Source: Pseudoalteromonas piratica
GTDB taxonomy: Bacteria > Pseudomonadota > Gammaproteobacteria > Enterobacterales > Alteromonadaceae
DNA: 64,000 bases
Assembly: GCF_000788395.1 (NCBI RefSeq)
Contig: NZ_CP009888.1
Span: 1,136,001-1,200,000, forward strand
Reading direction: 5' to 3'
A model generated the notes under the pieces. The model was given only the letters and a program-made list of their open reading frames with translations. It searched no databases and was not told the DNA's origin. The stretch's first letter is position 1. Every line of letters starts with the position of its first letter. A program made the translations under genes and the position numbers. This document shows, piece after piece, positions 1 to 11,182 of the stretch.

Positions 1-156
1 GAAAAGTTAGACTCAGAGCCCCCACTTTTATTGGATAGATACCCTAGTAGTATGGAAGGCCTTAAGTTAACTAAACATAACTTTTTAGATGATGAACTTA
101 TCGCTGAACTTAAAAGAAAGTATGCCATAGACTATGCAATTTATGACAACCTTTAA
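1..156 (+). CDS. 3' end of a gene, possibly sulfotransferase family
   Basis: Frame 1 is open from the window edge for 51 codons and stops with TAA at 154-156. The residues end in KYAIDYAIYDNL. A closing alpha-helical segment with a DY.LY-type ending is common in bacterial sulfotransferase-family proteins of polysaccharide loci, but 51 residues without the PAPS-binding motifs cannot prove this. It lies 26 bases upstream of the methyltransferase gene on the same strand, so it is probably in the same surface-glycan operon. The coding call is fairly safe; the family is a guess. Confidence 0.55.
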   Translation, partial: EKLDSEPPLLLDRYPSSMEGLKLTKHNFLDDELIAELKRKYAIDYAIYDNL

Positions 157-182
157 AACAGAAGTAGACGGGGGGCAAGAAA

Positions 183-1913
183 ATGATGAGTTTGGATAAA
201 TTCTCACAATTGGTAAAAAAAGAGATACAAGAGTTTTCCACTCATGCACATGCTGCGATAAAAGTTGACGAAAGTGTTAAGGATAAAAAAATTATAGCGG
301 ACTTAGAGTTACCTCCATTCGTTTTCCAAAATGTTAGTTCAGACTTTGAGAGTAATAGTCTCGATTATCTACTAAGTTTGCATGACCATGTATTCATAAA
401 CGAAGCGTTTATGTCCATTTTAAATAGGCCTGCCGATCAAGAGGCTATGGACTATTACTTATCTTGCTTACGCTCAGGAAAATTTGACAAGCTTGGTGTC
501 TTATCAAGAATAATAATTTCAAGTGAGGCTAGGCGAGTAAGAACAAATATTATCAGAATTCCTAAATTCAAATTGCTCTTTTCATTATTAAAGCAAGTGC
601 CTGTCTTTGGGTGGCTTTTGCGATGGATTCATACATTTGTCACTTTACCTAATGTGCAAAAACAAATAAATGAAAATCTAGCTCATACCATAGCTCTTAA
701 CGTACATTTACAATCATACTTGAGAGATATTTCAGGGATGATAGAAGACGCGCACAATGCTCTCTCTGAAGATTATGTTCAAAAAAGTAACGAGCAAAAA
801 TGTCATAATGACACAGTTCTCATTCTGGGAGAGTTAAACCAAGCATTAACATGTAAGTCCAATGAAATTAAAGCTCTGAGTGCTCAACTATTTGAAATAC
901 AAGAAAAGAGTGATGAGTGTTTTTTGGAACTCCGTGAGGAGCTTACTGCCTTGAAAAGTGAAACTTCAAGTAATGTGGCATCAAATAGCCAGTCAGTTAG
1001 CTCGATTAAAAAAGAGTTAGAAGCTTACAAAAATACTAACCGGGCTGAAATCTCAGACATTAAGTTACAGCTAGAAGAAACTTACAAAAATCAAGAAAAC
1101 ACTCAAGTGAGCCATAAAGTAATAGAAAAGGTAAGCGATAGACTTTTGACTCAAGAAGGAATTAGTGAAAACTTGAAAAAAGAGGTGGCTGATTTAGGCA
1201 AAGAGTTAAAGCCATTATTATCTGATTATGGGGCAAAAAAAGAAATTGAAAACCTTAAAATTCCTCATTCATTTTACTCAGATTTTGAAGACAGATTTCG
1301 AGGAAGTAGAGAAGAAATTACACAACGTTTACAGTTTTATATCGAAGAGACTTCGGAAATTGATGAGTTAAAATCGTTTGGGGCTCTAGATCTTGCATGT
1401 GGAAGAGGTGAGTGGTTAGGTTTACTTCGTGAGAATGGATTCAGAGCACGGGGTGTTGATATAAATCAGGCTACTAATGATGCTTGTTTAGAGTTAGGCC
1501 TAGATGTTGAGACAGCAGATATATTTGAATATCTACAAAGACAACCGGAAAATAGTGTGGGATTGATTTCAGCGTTCCATATTGTAGAACATTTACCTTT
1601 TGAACTACTATTTCAAGTCTTAATAGAGATACATCGTGTACTTGTTCCAAATGGTGTCGTTATTCTTGAAACTCCCAACCCCGGAAATTTACTAGTAGGC
1701 GCTTGCAATTTCTACATTGATCCCACACACCGAAACCCTCTACCAAGTCCATTATTAGAGTTTCTTGTGGAACACCAAGGATTTAATGCAAAATCCATCC
1801 CGCTTAATCCGTGTTCAGATTTAGGGATGATAAAAGGTTTTGATGGTGCCCAATATATAAATAATTTATTATTTGGAAGTAGAGATTATGCGGTTATAGG
1901 AAGGAAACTATGA
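183..1913 (+). CDS. DUF4214/coiled-coil protein with C-terminal SAM methyltransferase
   Basis: 576 residues. Residues about 62-120 resemble DUF4214 (FINEAFMSILNRPAD). A hydrophobic stretch follows at about 129-153 (FSLLKQVPVFGWLLRW). Residues about 200-365 are rich in Glu, Lys, Leu and Ser with heptad-like spacing, so a long coiled coil is likely. A class I methyltransferase domain fills about 375-576, with the SAM-binding motif LDLACGRGEWLGLL near 401 and the acidic motif GVDIN after it. There are two adjacent ATG codons; 183 sits behind a GGGGGCA purine run. The gene overlaps the next by 4 bases (ATGA). In a polysaccharide locus, a methyltransferase joined to a coiled coil recalls WbdD-type chain terminators, but WbdD has its methyltransferase at the other end and also carries a kinase. 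That role is inference. Confidence 0.85.
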   Translation: MMSLDKFSQLVKKEIQEFSTHAHAAIKVDESVKDKKIIADLELPPFVFQNVSSDFESNSLDYLLSLHDHVFINEAFMSILNRPADQEAMDYYLSCLRSGKFDKLGVLSRIIISSEARRVRTNIIRIPKFKLLFSLLKQVPVFGWLLRWIHTFVTLPNVQKQINENLAHTIALNVHLQSYLRDISGMIEDAHNALSEDYVQKSNEQKCHNDTVLILGELNQALTCKSNEIKALSAQLFEIQEKSDECFLELREELTALKSETSSNVASNSQSVSSIKKELEAYKNTNRAEISDIKLQLEETYKNQENTQVSHKVIEKVSDRLLTQEGISENLKKEVADLGKELKPLLSDYGAKKEIENLKIPHSFYSDFEDRFRGSREEITQRLQFYIEETSEIDELKSFGALDLACGRGEWLGLLRENGFRARGVDINQATNDACLELGLDVETADIFEYLQRQPENSVGLISAFHIVEHLPFELLFQVLIEIHRVLVPNGVVILETPNPGNLLVGACNFYIDPTHRNPLPSPLLEFLVEHQGFNAKSIPLNPCSDLGMIKGFDGAQYINNLLFGSRDYAVIGRKL

Positions 1914-2968
1914 AGAAAGTTTTAGTGTTACACGCTCAAGTACCATTTGTACGTGGAGGTGCAGAGCTTTTGGTAGAGGGGCTTGTTTCTGCGATCAATA
2001 ATAAATTGGAGGGCGTCGAAGCTGAGCTAGTCATGCTTCCATATAAATGGTATCCAGAAGAACAAATTATTTCAGATCTTATGGCTTGGAGATGTTTAGA
2101 CTTATCGGAAACCAATGGTAAAAAAATTGATCTAGTGATTGGTACTAAATTTCCAACTTATGCGACAAAGCATGAAAATAAAGTAACTTGGCTTGTTCAT
2201 CAGCACCGTTACTTTTATGATTTAGAGGGAACTGAATATGATAAGCCGATATTAAGTAAATCTGAGATAGAAACTCGAAATCAAGTTAGATCGCTAGATA
2301 CGAAATTTATTAATGAGTCAAAAAAGATATTCACAATTGCACACACTGTATCAGATCGGTTGATGAAGTTTAATAAAACTGAAGGTGAAGTGCTTTTTCC
2401 GCCTAGCATGATGGCAGACTTAATCTACCCTGGTGAATACAAAGACTATATTTTATGTGTTGCTAGAGTTAACCCAATGAAAAGGCAAGACCTCTTAATT
2501 GAGGCATTACGTCACACAAAGTCAGGTGTAAAAGTTAAGATCGTGGGTAAAGGCGAAGCAGGTTATGAAGTAAAGCTTAAAGATCTAATTGATAAATATG
2601 ATTTACATGAAAGAGTCGAGTTGGTGGGTTTTGTAAGTGAAGATGATTTATTGTCATTATATGCTAACTGTCGAGCTGTGTATTATGGTCCAGTTGATGA
2701 AGATTATGGTTATGCGACAATAGAGGGTTTCTTAGCTAAAAAGCCAGTCATTACAGTTAAGGATAGTGGTGAAGTAGCGCGTATCGTATCAGAGGTAGAT
2801 GGTGGCTGGGTTACAAAGCCAACTAGTAGGGCAATCGCTAATATCCTAGATGAAGTAGTTAATACGCCAATTGAAGAACTTGAAACCAAAGTAACAAATG
2901 CACATAAATATGCAAAAGATGTAACTTGGAATAATGTGCTTGAAAAATTGGTGACTCCGTTTCTATGA
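1910..2968 (+). CDS. GT4-family glycosyltransferase
   Basis: 352 residues with a GT-B fold layout. The N-terminal half has the RGGAELLVEGLV acceptor-side motif at about 15-26. The C-terminal half has ARVNPMKRQDLLIEAL near residue 185 and the nucleotide-sugar signature EDYGYATIEGFLAKKPV near 262, the E-x7-E pattern of family GT4. No signal peptide or membrane segment is seen, so it should act on the cytoplasmic face. It overlaps both neighbours by 4 bases (ATGA junctions), which implies translational coupling in the glycan operon. The sugar and linkage cannot be read from sequence. Confidence 0.9.
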   Translation: MKKVLVLHAQVPFVRGGAELLVEGLVSAINNKLEGVEAELVMLPYKWYPEEQIISDLMAWRCLDLSETNGKKIDLVIGTKFPTYATKHENKVTWLVHQHRYFYDLEGTEYDKPILSKSEIETRNQVRSLDTKFINESKKIFTIAHTVSDRLMKFNKTEGEVLFPPSMMADLIYPGEYKDYILCVARVNPMKRQDLLIEALRHTKSGVKVKIVGKGEAGYEVKLKDLIDKYDLHERVELVGFVSEDDLLSLYANCRAVYYGPVDEDYGYATIEGFLAKKPVITVKDSGEVARIVSEVDGGWVTKPTSRAIANILDEVVNTPIEELETKVTNAHKYAKDVTWNNVLEKLVTPFL

Positions 2969-4296
2969 GAATAGCAGTAATTACACCCTGGCCAGGGGAT
3001 AAATCTGGTATAGCTGACTATTGTTGGGACTTATTGCATGGTTTAGTTGATAAAGGTGTTTATATAGATGTTTTTACTCAATGCGAAAGCCCTACCCCAA
3101 GCGCCAAAGTTAAAATCCATAATGGTTCTGTTGATGAGTGGGAACTTCAAAGTTTTGATTTAAGAATTTTTCATATTGGTAACAATTATCAGTATCATGG
3201 CTACATGCTAAACTTGTTAAAAAAGTTTGGTGGTATTGTTCATTTACATGATTATGTAGTTCATAACTTAGTTGTTGATATGGCACAAATGACCAAAGGG
3301 TGGGAGTGGTATTTTGAACGATTAGCGTGTTTCTATGGGGCTGATACTGCAAATATGGTCAGGGATAATGCCCAAAATGGACGCTATATATGGGAAGGCC
3401 AAGAAATATGTGATATTCCATTTAATGATGATTTTGTAACTCTATCTGATGCCGTAATAACTCACTCTAAGTATGCAGCAAAAAAAATTACGTCAAAACA
3501 TAAAAACGTTTCAGTTTGCACAGTACATCAAGTTTACAACATGCTTGACCAACCAGTTGCCGAAAAACACTCCCACGATACTATATCATTCGGCGTTTTT
3601 GGTCATGTACAACCAAATAAATGCATAGATCAGCTTATCGACTCACTCAATGAAATAGATACTTTTGGTAGACGTGTTGAGATTCGAGTCGCGGGGGAAG
3701 TAGGTAATAAAAAGTACCATAATTTATTGCTAGAAAAACTCGAAAATATAAAGGGGTTTACGAGTTTAAATATATTAGGTTACCTTTCTGAAGAAGCATT
3801 TTTAGCTGAAATTAAAAGCGTCGATGTCGTAGTTGCTTTAAGAGACCCGAGTATGGGAGAAACCTCTGCTATTGCAATGCGAGCTTTACAGTTAAATAAA
3901 CCACTCATTGTAACTGACACATGTTGGTATAGTGAACTACCTGACTTTGTACATAAAATTAAATGTGGTAGTGATGCAGTAGAGTCATTGGCTCAAGAAA
4001 TAAGCTGCTATTTTACAGAGAACAATATTCTAAATGAAAAGCACGATGAGACCAGAGTTTACTCTGAACAAGTTCTGAACTTTACTAGAGTTACTGACTT
4101 TATTAAGCATATTTTATTTCAAATCCACCACAATACAACAATAGCATCAGAAAAGGAAGATGTTGATATGGTTATAGCGAAATACTTATATGATCTTGAA
4201 CTTGTTGATGAGCTTAACCATAAACCATTACGAACGATGATTTACACCAAGCTAGCTCCATTTTTGTCTGAAATCAAAGGACCTGAAAATCTTTAG
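2965..4296 (+). CDS. GT4-like glycosyltransferase
   Basis: 443 residues. The N-terminus (ITPWPGDKSGIADYCWDLL) has the glycine-rich acceptor loop typical of GT4 enzymes. FGHVQPNKCIDQLIDSL near 212 and DPSMGETSAIAMRALQ near 294 match the donor-binding half, including the conserved Glu. About 60 C-terminal residues lie beyond the usual GT4 core and are of unknown role. Its start overlaps the previous glycosyltransferase by 4 bases. It is followed by 233 AT-rich bases before gmd, so a new promoter may begin there, although I see no convincing sigma-70 match. Confidence 0.85.
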   Translation: MRIAVITPWPGDKSGIADYCWDLLHGLVDKGVYIDVFTQCESPTPSAKVKIHNGSVDEWELQSFDLRIFHIGNNYQYHGYMLNLLKKFGGIVHLHDYVVHNLVVDMAQMTKGWEWYFERLACFYGADTANMVRDNAQNGRYIWEGQEICDIPFNDDFVTLSDAVITHSKYAAKKITSKHKNVSVCTVHQVYNMLDQPVAEKHSHDTISFGVFGHVQPNKCIDQLIDSLNEIDTFGRRVEIRVAGEVGNKKYHNLLLEKLENIKGFTSLNILGYLSEEAFLAEIKSVDVVVALRDPSMGETSAIAMRALQLNKPLIVTDTCWYSELPDFVHKIKCGSDAVESLAQEISCYFTENNILNEKHDETRVYSEQVLNFTRVTDFIKHILFQIHHNTTIASEKEDVDMVIAKYLYDLELVDELNHKPLRTMIYTKLAPFLSEIKGPENL

Positions 4297-4514
4297 ATTC
4301 ATGTAACTGATAATTCAAATATGTTCTCTAAATTTCAGTGTGATTAATCATAAAATGTTTTAGTAATTTGGGATACATTATAAAGAAACATCATCGCTTA
4401 ATTTTTTATGACGAACATTAACTAATAAATTATAGATAGATCCACTTTTATGGACAGCTCAATTAGGGTTTATATGCATCAAAGTGTTCTAGACATATAA
4501 AATCAAAATAATAG

Positions 4515-5563
<1,049 letters not shown>

Positions 5564-5564
<1 letters not shown>

Positions 5565-6448
5565 TGCGAATTTTAGTTACAGGGGCGTCCGGTTTTACCG
5601 GGCGTCATTTTATTGCTCTAGCCAAAGCGAGAGGGCATGAGTGTGTAGCTCTTAGCAATAGTATGCGCAGTGCTCATGATGAAGAACTCACTCTTTATGC
5701 AAATCTAACTGATAAAGCATCTTTACTAAGAGTACTAGAAGGGCAAAGGTTTGACGCTGTTGTTCATTTAGCTGCTATTTCCTTTGTTGCTCACGGTGAT
5801 ATAGATGAGATTTATACAACAAATTTACTTGGTACCACAAATTTAATCGATGCTGTAAATAGCATCTCAGATAACTCTATCCATTTTTTAATAGCAAGTT
5901 CAGGAAATATCTACGGAAATACTCAGCAGCTTCCCATCACAGAAGAAAATGAGTTTAATCCTGCGAATGATTACGCAGCATCTAAATGTGCTATGGAAAT
6001 GGCCTTAAAAGTTCGATCTCAAAGTACAAAAGTCACAATTGTTCGTCCATTCAACTATACAGGTTTGGGACAAGCTGAGCACTTTTTGATCCCAAAAATT
6101 GTTAAAGCATTTAAACAAAATAAAGATGAATTAGAGCTTGGAAACTTAGATGTTTCTAGAGACTTTTCTGATGTGAGGGATGTTGTTTCCGCATACCTTA
6201 CCCTAATAGAAAAAGGCCATCAAGGTACCTTTAATGTTTGTTGCGGGCGTGCAGTATCGCTTTCTCAAATACTTGCTTTCTGCGAAAGGGTGTCAGGCCG
6301 TAAAATGAAAGTTGCTGTAAATCCTGACTTTGTTCGTAGTAATGAAGTTAAAGTTCTCTATGGTGATGACTCCAAACTTCGCTCAGTTATTGGTGAATAT
6401 AGGAAATATGGTATAGAGCAAACACTAGAGTGGATGATTAAGAATTAA
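5564..6448 (+). CDS. rmd: GDP-6-deoxy-D-mannose reductase-like SDR
   Basis: 294 residues. Extended SDR with the dinucleotide loop GASGFTG at 7-13, catalytic SSGNIYG and YAASK (near 136), and the stretch LELGNLDVSRDFSDVRDVV, which Gmd/Rmd-type enzymes use for the GDP-sugar. It would reduce the 4-keto intermediate from Gmd to GDP-D-rhamnose. The alternative is a C-4 epimerase giving another 6-deoxyhexose; the lack of a GMER/fcl signature and the NVCCGRAVSLSQIL segment favour Rmd. One-base overlaps with both gmd and the following glycosyltransferase show a tight operon. Confidence 0.8.
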
Positions 6449-7578
6449 TGAAGGTAGTTTTAGGCTGCGACCCCCTGTTAGCACAGCTAACCGGAATAGG
6501 TAACTATACTCAGCAGTTAGGTGCTGGATTACTAAATAGTAGTCGAATCGAAATATTAGAGTTGTTTGCTCACGGCAAGTACTATGGGCATGAACTTTTA
6601 ATGGAGCCTGAGAATTCAGAAAAACCTAAAAAAGTAAATGGAACTCTGTGGGCTGCTTTACGAAGTAATCTGGCTAACTCTACTTTAGCAGTCTCATTAT
6701 ACAGTAAACTTATTCCAATCATTGAAAAGAGAGCTTTACGCACTAAAGATGATTACATCTTTCACTCGCCAAATTTTCTACTCCCAAATCATGGAGGTAA
6801 GAGGGTTGTCACGATTCACGATCTTTCAACAATGGTTCACCCTGAATTTCATCCATCTTCTCGTGTAAAGTTAGTAAACAATGCAATTGAACAATCAGTT
6901 AAATATGCTGATCATATCATTACAGATAGTAAGTTTATTAAGAATCAATTATGTGAAAGCTTTGCCTTATCATCAGATAAAGTATCGGCAATTCACTTAG
7001 GCGTTAGTGAGCAGTACTTTCCCAGAAGCGAAGAGCAGTGCACACCTTTTTTGTATGATTATGGACTAGTTTATAAGCAATTTTTACTGTTTGTTTCTAC
7101 TATAGAGCCTCGCAAAAACGTTTTGCGTTTGTTACAAGCATTTCAACTTTATCGAGAAAAAAATAAAAACGGTTTACCATTGATATTAATAGGTGGGTTA
7201 GGTTGGAATAATGAAAAAGAGCATAATAAAATTAGAGAGTTAGAGGGTAAAGGTTGGGTCAGGTATTTAGGTTATGTAAAGCAAAGAGATATTCCTTTTT
7301 TGTATGCAGCTTCTAAAGGGGTGGTTTTCCCATCACTATATGAAGGCTTTGGTTTGCCTGTCGCTGAAGCCATGCAATCAGGAGTGTCTGTTCTGGTCTC
7401 TGAAAACAGTTCTATGTCTGAATTCTCTGGAGAGTCTGCATATTTAGTTGATCCATTAGATGTAGACTCTATTAGAAGTGCTATCGAGGAGCTTACTTTC
7501 TCAGAGCTTACACCAAAATCCATGTCATTTAGCTGGGAAAATACTGTAAGGGCAACCATTGAATCCTATTCACGTTGA
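6448..7578 (+). CDS. GT4-family glycosyltransferase, probably a D-rhamnosyl or mannosyl transferase
   Basis: 376 residues. It has an N-terminal acceptor-binding half with VTIHDLSTMVHPEFHP near 130, then the GT4 hallmark EPRKNVLRLLQAF near 220 and the donor-site E-x7-E segment PSLYEGFGLPVAEAM near 295. This pattern is shared with WbpY/WbpZ/MtfB-like mannosyl and rhamnosyl transferases. The start codon overlaps the rmd stop by one base, so the enzyme is translationally tied to GDP-D-rhamnose synthesis and that sugar is its likely donor (inference). No membrane segment is seen. Confidence 0.87.
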   Translation: MKVVLGCDPLLAQLTGIGNYTQQLGAGLLNSSRIEILELFAHGKYYGHELLMEPENSEKPKKVNGTLWAALRSNLANSTLAVSLYSKLIPIIEKRALRTKDDYIFHSPNFLLPNHGGKRVVTIHDLSTMVHPEFHPSSRVKLVNNAIEQSVKYADHIITDSKFIKNQLCESFALSSDKVSAIHLGVSEQYFPRSEEQCTPFLYDYGLVYKQFLLFVSTIEPRKNVLRLLQAFQLYREKNKNGLPLILIGGLGWNNEKEHNKIRELEGKGWVRYLGYVKQRDIPFLYAASKGVVFPSLYEGFGLPVAEAMQSGVSVLVSENSSMSEFSGESAYLVDPLDVDSIRSAIEELTFSELTPKSMSFSWENTVRATIESYSR

Positions 7579-7668
7579 ATTAAAGTTTTTTCAGTGAGTT
7601 GCTCTAAATAAAGCTCACAGGTTTAGTGATTCATATTAACAATTACAAAGCATGCTAGGAGTATACCG

Positions 7669-9438
7669 GTGCTTGATAAAATACTTAGAGAATATGCTGA
7701 CTGCAATTTTGACTTTAGGACTCTGGCATGTCCTAAAGATTCATTGTCTCATCTATTCAATGAATGGGTAAGTTACTACAAATTGAAGTGGGCAATAGCA
7801 CGTGTAATTCAACCCGATTCAATTTTGGAGATTGGCGTACGTTATGGTTATTCTGCTTTTGCATTCAAAGATGCTTCCCCACATGCTTCATATGTTGGTA
7901 TTGACGCAAACCTACCAGAGTATGGTGGTGAATTAGGCGCTATTGAATGGGCGAAGAAAAAATTACCACCTGCTGATACAACTATTTATGAGGTTGACTC
8001 GCAAAGCTTAAGCTCCTTTCCTGGAGGTCACTATGACCTTATTCACGTTGATGGACAACAAGATGGTGATGGGTTTTATGCAGATATGGTTAAGGCCTTA
8101 AAGCAGGCTAATTATATTTTAGTTGATGGTGCTCTTTGGACAGATGAAAATGCTTTATCAAGCATCTCTTTTTTAAAGGATTATAAAGACTCTATTGAGT
8201 GGTCTTTAAACTTGTCAGGTTACGCAGGCGAATTACTGATTAAAGTGAAGCAAACTGATTTTAGCCACGTACAGGTAGATTCTAGTAATGATATTGTTGA
8301 TCTTTATGAGTCTGATTATTACCTCACTGATTGTGGCGGATTTCAAGAGTTCAAAAATTCCGGCGGAAAAGAATTATTAGATCCTCGTTTGGGCTCGTTA
8401 TTTTTATTGGCTGATATTAAACCAGGCCAAAATGTTATTGATGCAGGTTGTGGTCGAGGCGAGTTAACATATGCTGCGGCTCAAACTGGAGCAATAGTCA
8501 CAGGGATTGATTATTCGCAAAGTGCGATTGATATAGCTGCGGGGGTTCTTAAAGACGAAATACAGCAGCAAAAAGTAACACTTAAACAAGCTGATATTAC
8601 AACTTGTGAACTAGGTAATAATGTAGATAAAATAGTTGCGGCAGATCTTGTTGAGCATCTAATGCCTGACGAGTTAGACAAAATGTATCAGCGGTTTTCA
8701 TCTTGTTTAAGTAATAATGGCGAATTCATCGTTCATACATTTCCCAATTTATGGTTTTATCAATATGGCCACGCTAGAAAAAGAAGAAAAGTAAGAAAAG
8801 CTGGCGGCTTTATAAGTCCTGAACCAAGGACTCACTACGAGCGGTTAATGCATATTAATGAGCAATCACCGAGAGTGCTAAAGAATCAATTAGAAAAACA
8901 TTTTAAGTATGTTTTAGTCTGGTTTGCTTCCCCATCGGATATACTAGGTAGTTTGAATAGAAAGTTTACTCCTTCAGACTGTATATACGCTAGAGACTTA
9001 TATGCAATTGCAAGTAATAACCCTATTGATATAGAAGTGGTAAAGGGACGTTTAAAGCAAACTGTATTGAGTGCAGAACAAAGAGAAAGTATTGCACTGA
9101 AAGTTGATTATCATGAATCTATTGTAAACTGTTGCGATAAGTTAACTGCAATAGTTGAGGTCAGCAATCACTCTACTGAGAAGGTGATGTCTCATGCGGA
9201 TAAGGGAGTATTTCTATCTTATCATTGGTTGCGTAATGGGGAAATGTACTTTTTTGAGGGCGAGCGAACAGCAATTAGTGCAATTCCGTCAGGTGTGGCA
9301 AAAAAAGTGAAAATGGCAATACCCACACCAAATGAACCTGGAGAGTACGCCTTGCAAATTGCTATGGTACAAGAGCAAGTGGCTTGGTTTGAAGGTCATA
9401 ATGAAACCGTCTCTGTGGTAGTGGGTGAATTGACATAG
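7669..9438 (+). CDS. Double methyltransferase with C-terminal Wzt-C-like domain
   Basis: 589 residues from a GTG start with AGGAG at 7657-7661, seven bases upstream. Domain 1 (about 45-200) is a Methyltransf_24-like fold with ILEIGVRYGYSAFAF near 51 and LIHVDGQQDGDG. Domain 2 (about 245-450) is a second SAM methyltransferase with VIDAGCGRGELTYAA near 255 and ADLVEHL. Residues about 475-589 are a beta-rich module (GVFLSYHWLRNG, EGERTAIS, MVQEQVAWFEG) like the carbohydrate-binding C-terminal domain of the ABC protein Wzt. It closes the glycan operon; chain capping or modification is the inferred role. The same module occurs at the N-terminus of the radical SAM protein at 11183-12487. No terminator is evident downstream. 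Confidence 0.85.
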   Translation: MLDKILREYADCNFDFRTLACPKDSLSHLFNEWVSYYKLKWAIARVIQPDSILEIGVRYGYSAFAFKDASPHASYVGIDANLPEYGGELGAIEWAKKKLPPADTTIYEVDSQSLSSFPGGHYDLIHVDGQQDGDGFYADMVKALKQANYILVDGALWTDENALSSISFLKDYKDSIEWSLNLSGYAGELLIKVKQTDFSHVQVDSSNDIVDLYESDYYLTDCGGFQEFKNSGGKELLDPRLGSLFLLADIKPGQNVIDAGCGRGELTYAAAQTGAIVTGIDYSQSAIDIAAGVLKDEIQQQKVTLKQADITTCELGNNVDKIVAADLVEHLMPDELDKMYQRFSSCLSNNGEFIVHTFPNLWFYQYGHARKRRKVRKAGGFISPEPRTHYERLMHINEQSPRVLKNQLEKHFKYVLVWFASPSDILGSLNRKFTPSDCIYARDLYAIASNNPIDIEVVKGRLKQTVLSAEQRESIALKVDYHESIVNCCDKLTAIVEVSNHSTEKVMSHADKGVFLSYHWLRNGEMYFFEGERTAISAIPSGVAKKVKMAIPTPNEPGEYALQIAMVQEQVAWFEGHNETVSVVVGELT

Positions 9439-9857
9439 GGATTTTGGCCATCTAATGGGTGGACAACCAAATTATAGAAATATTAGGTGACTAAAATGGG
9501 GAATGAATCCTGAAAAATATCAATTCTAAATTTCTGTTAGATACTCACAATTAGCACTTTAGCATGTTTTAACGCCTGAAAAAGCAGCTATCACAATGAG
9601 TACTTTTTATTTAAATATTGGCAGTGGAGTGGAGTAAATAACAGGAGGTGCTTAAAGTAAAGGCTATGGCACCAGAGCACTTTAAAAGAGGTGTGTTTGA
9701 GAGAAAATTGAAGCATTGAATTGGAAAGGCAAATTTTGAAAAAGGCTAGGGCTCTGTTGACCTCTGAATCACTGAAAAATTCGGATTAATCGAAAAATAC
9801 AATAAAAGCACAAAGTAAATTAGTTCGGACAGGATCTGTCATTTCGATTTGAAAAGA
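9439..9857 (+). other. Intergenic stretch with no recognisable gene
   Basis: About 420 bases with short broken frames in every phase. I see no gene. A short GGGCTCTGTTGACCTC match at 9749-9764 resembles the end of the MITE found elsewhere in the window but has no partner. The region probably decayed along with the adjoining IS element. Confidence 0.5.
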
Positions 9858-10916
9858 TGAAGGTTACCCGTTTTGATAAAGGTTCTGAACCTTAAATCAA
9901 AACAACCTAAAAAGTGGTAACTTTCATGTTGCATACTAACAATCCAATCATAAAACACAATACTGGTCTGCTTAATCTTGCTGAGGAATTAGTTAACGTT
10001 TCTAATGACTGTAAAGTAATGGGGGTTTCAAGAGACACATTTTATCGATACCAATAGTTGGTCAAAGACGGTGGCTTGGATGTGTTAATTGATAAAAGGT
10101 GCAGAACGCCAAACATCAGACATAGGGTTGATGAAGTAACGGAACTAGCCAATATCAAATACGCTGTTGGTTATCGCCGCTCACGGTCAACACCAAACCA
10201 GTAATGAGCAAAGAAAACAAGATTTTTCGTATCTGGTAGCGGTGTTCGTTCAATGACGGCCAAATCTCAGTGGTTGAGAAAAAGAAAACGATGCTAAAGC
10301 TTGTGGATAAATCGAAATCGCTCATTCTGATTACCTTGGCTCACAAGATACATTTTAAGTAGGCAATCTTAAAGGTGCTGGACGTATCTACCAGCAAACG
10401 TTCGTTGATACATAAAGCAAAACAGCATTCACTAAGCTCTATACCACCAAAATGCCTACTAAAGCAGTGGGTATACCGAACGACAGAGTTTTACATTACT
10501 TCGAGCTGCATAAGCTGCCAATGCTGAGTATACTCACGGATAAAGGTACAGAGTATTGCGGTAAAGTCAGCATAATTATTGCCAGTTATATCTGGCGCTT
10601 AACGATATCTATCACACAAAAAAAGCCATACCACCTCAGAAAAACGGCATCTGTGAACACAACATACCGTAAGACGATACTAAACGAGTTTTATCAGGTA
10701 ACATTTAGTAAAAAGCTGTATAGCTCGCTAGAAGAATTACAAAAGGATCTGGACGAATGGATGGTTTATTACAATAATGACCGGACTCACCAAGGAAAAA
10801 TGTGCTGTGGCAGAACACCATTGGCAACGTTTGAAGATGGAAAACGCATTTGGGCAGAAAAGAACTTAGATCAAATCTAAACTGATAGTCACTGATTGAA
10901 AAGTGGGTAACTGTCA
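9858..10916 (+). mobile_element. Degenerate IS481-family insertion sequence
   Basis: About 1059 bp, the usual size for the family. Imperfect terminal inverted repeats are visible: TGAAGGTTACCCGTTTTGAT at the left (9858) against TGACAGTTACCCACTTTTCA read on the minus strand from 10916. Between them lies one transposase frame with multiple stops and frameshifts. No clear target duplication remains. The 266 bases from here to the radical SAM gene hold nothing I can identify. Confidence 0.8.
9926..10880 (+). pseudogene. IS481-family transposase remnant
   Basis: Translation from ATG 9926 gives an N-terminal helix-turn-helix part (GVSRDTFYRYQ, then DGGLDVLIDKRCRTPN after an in-frame TAG at 10055), typical of IS481 transposases. 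The catalytic middle is broken by further stops and frameshifts. The last 142 codons (10452-10880) are open and hold LTDKGTEYCGKV, KTILNEFYQVTF, YYNNDRTHQGKMCCGRTP and KRIWAEKNLDQI, the recognisable C-terminal end of the rve-type catalytic domain. The NGICERFHKTIL-equivalent segment is scrambled. No functional protein can be made. This is an old insertion, and the 10452 frame should not be read as a gene of its own. Confidence 0.9.
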
Positions 10917-11182
10917 GAATAAAGTCTGGGTTAGTACACATAAAGGAAAATTTCCAATAAAACTGTTATGTGGAATGTTTAGTTGTACAAGCTCACGACA
11001 GTAGTCTCAATGTAATTTTGTTCAGATAGAATTCTATATTTTGAATTTGAAAAAATTGAGTTTTACTCATTTTAGCTAAAGCAGAGAAATGGGTAATCGA
11101 AATAACTTTAGAGTACTCACTTTCAATCTGCTTCCTGTTGCTTATGCAATGTGATTCTCAGATAGGTATGATGCTCTCATTA

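Noticed and set aside
10452..10880. 142-codon frame as an independent gene
   Set aside because: It is the C-terminal piece of the broken IS481 transposase.
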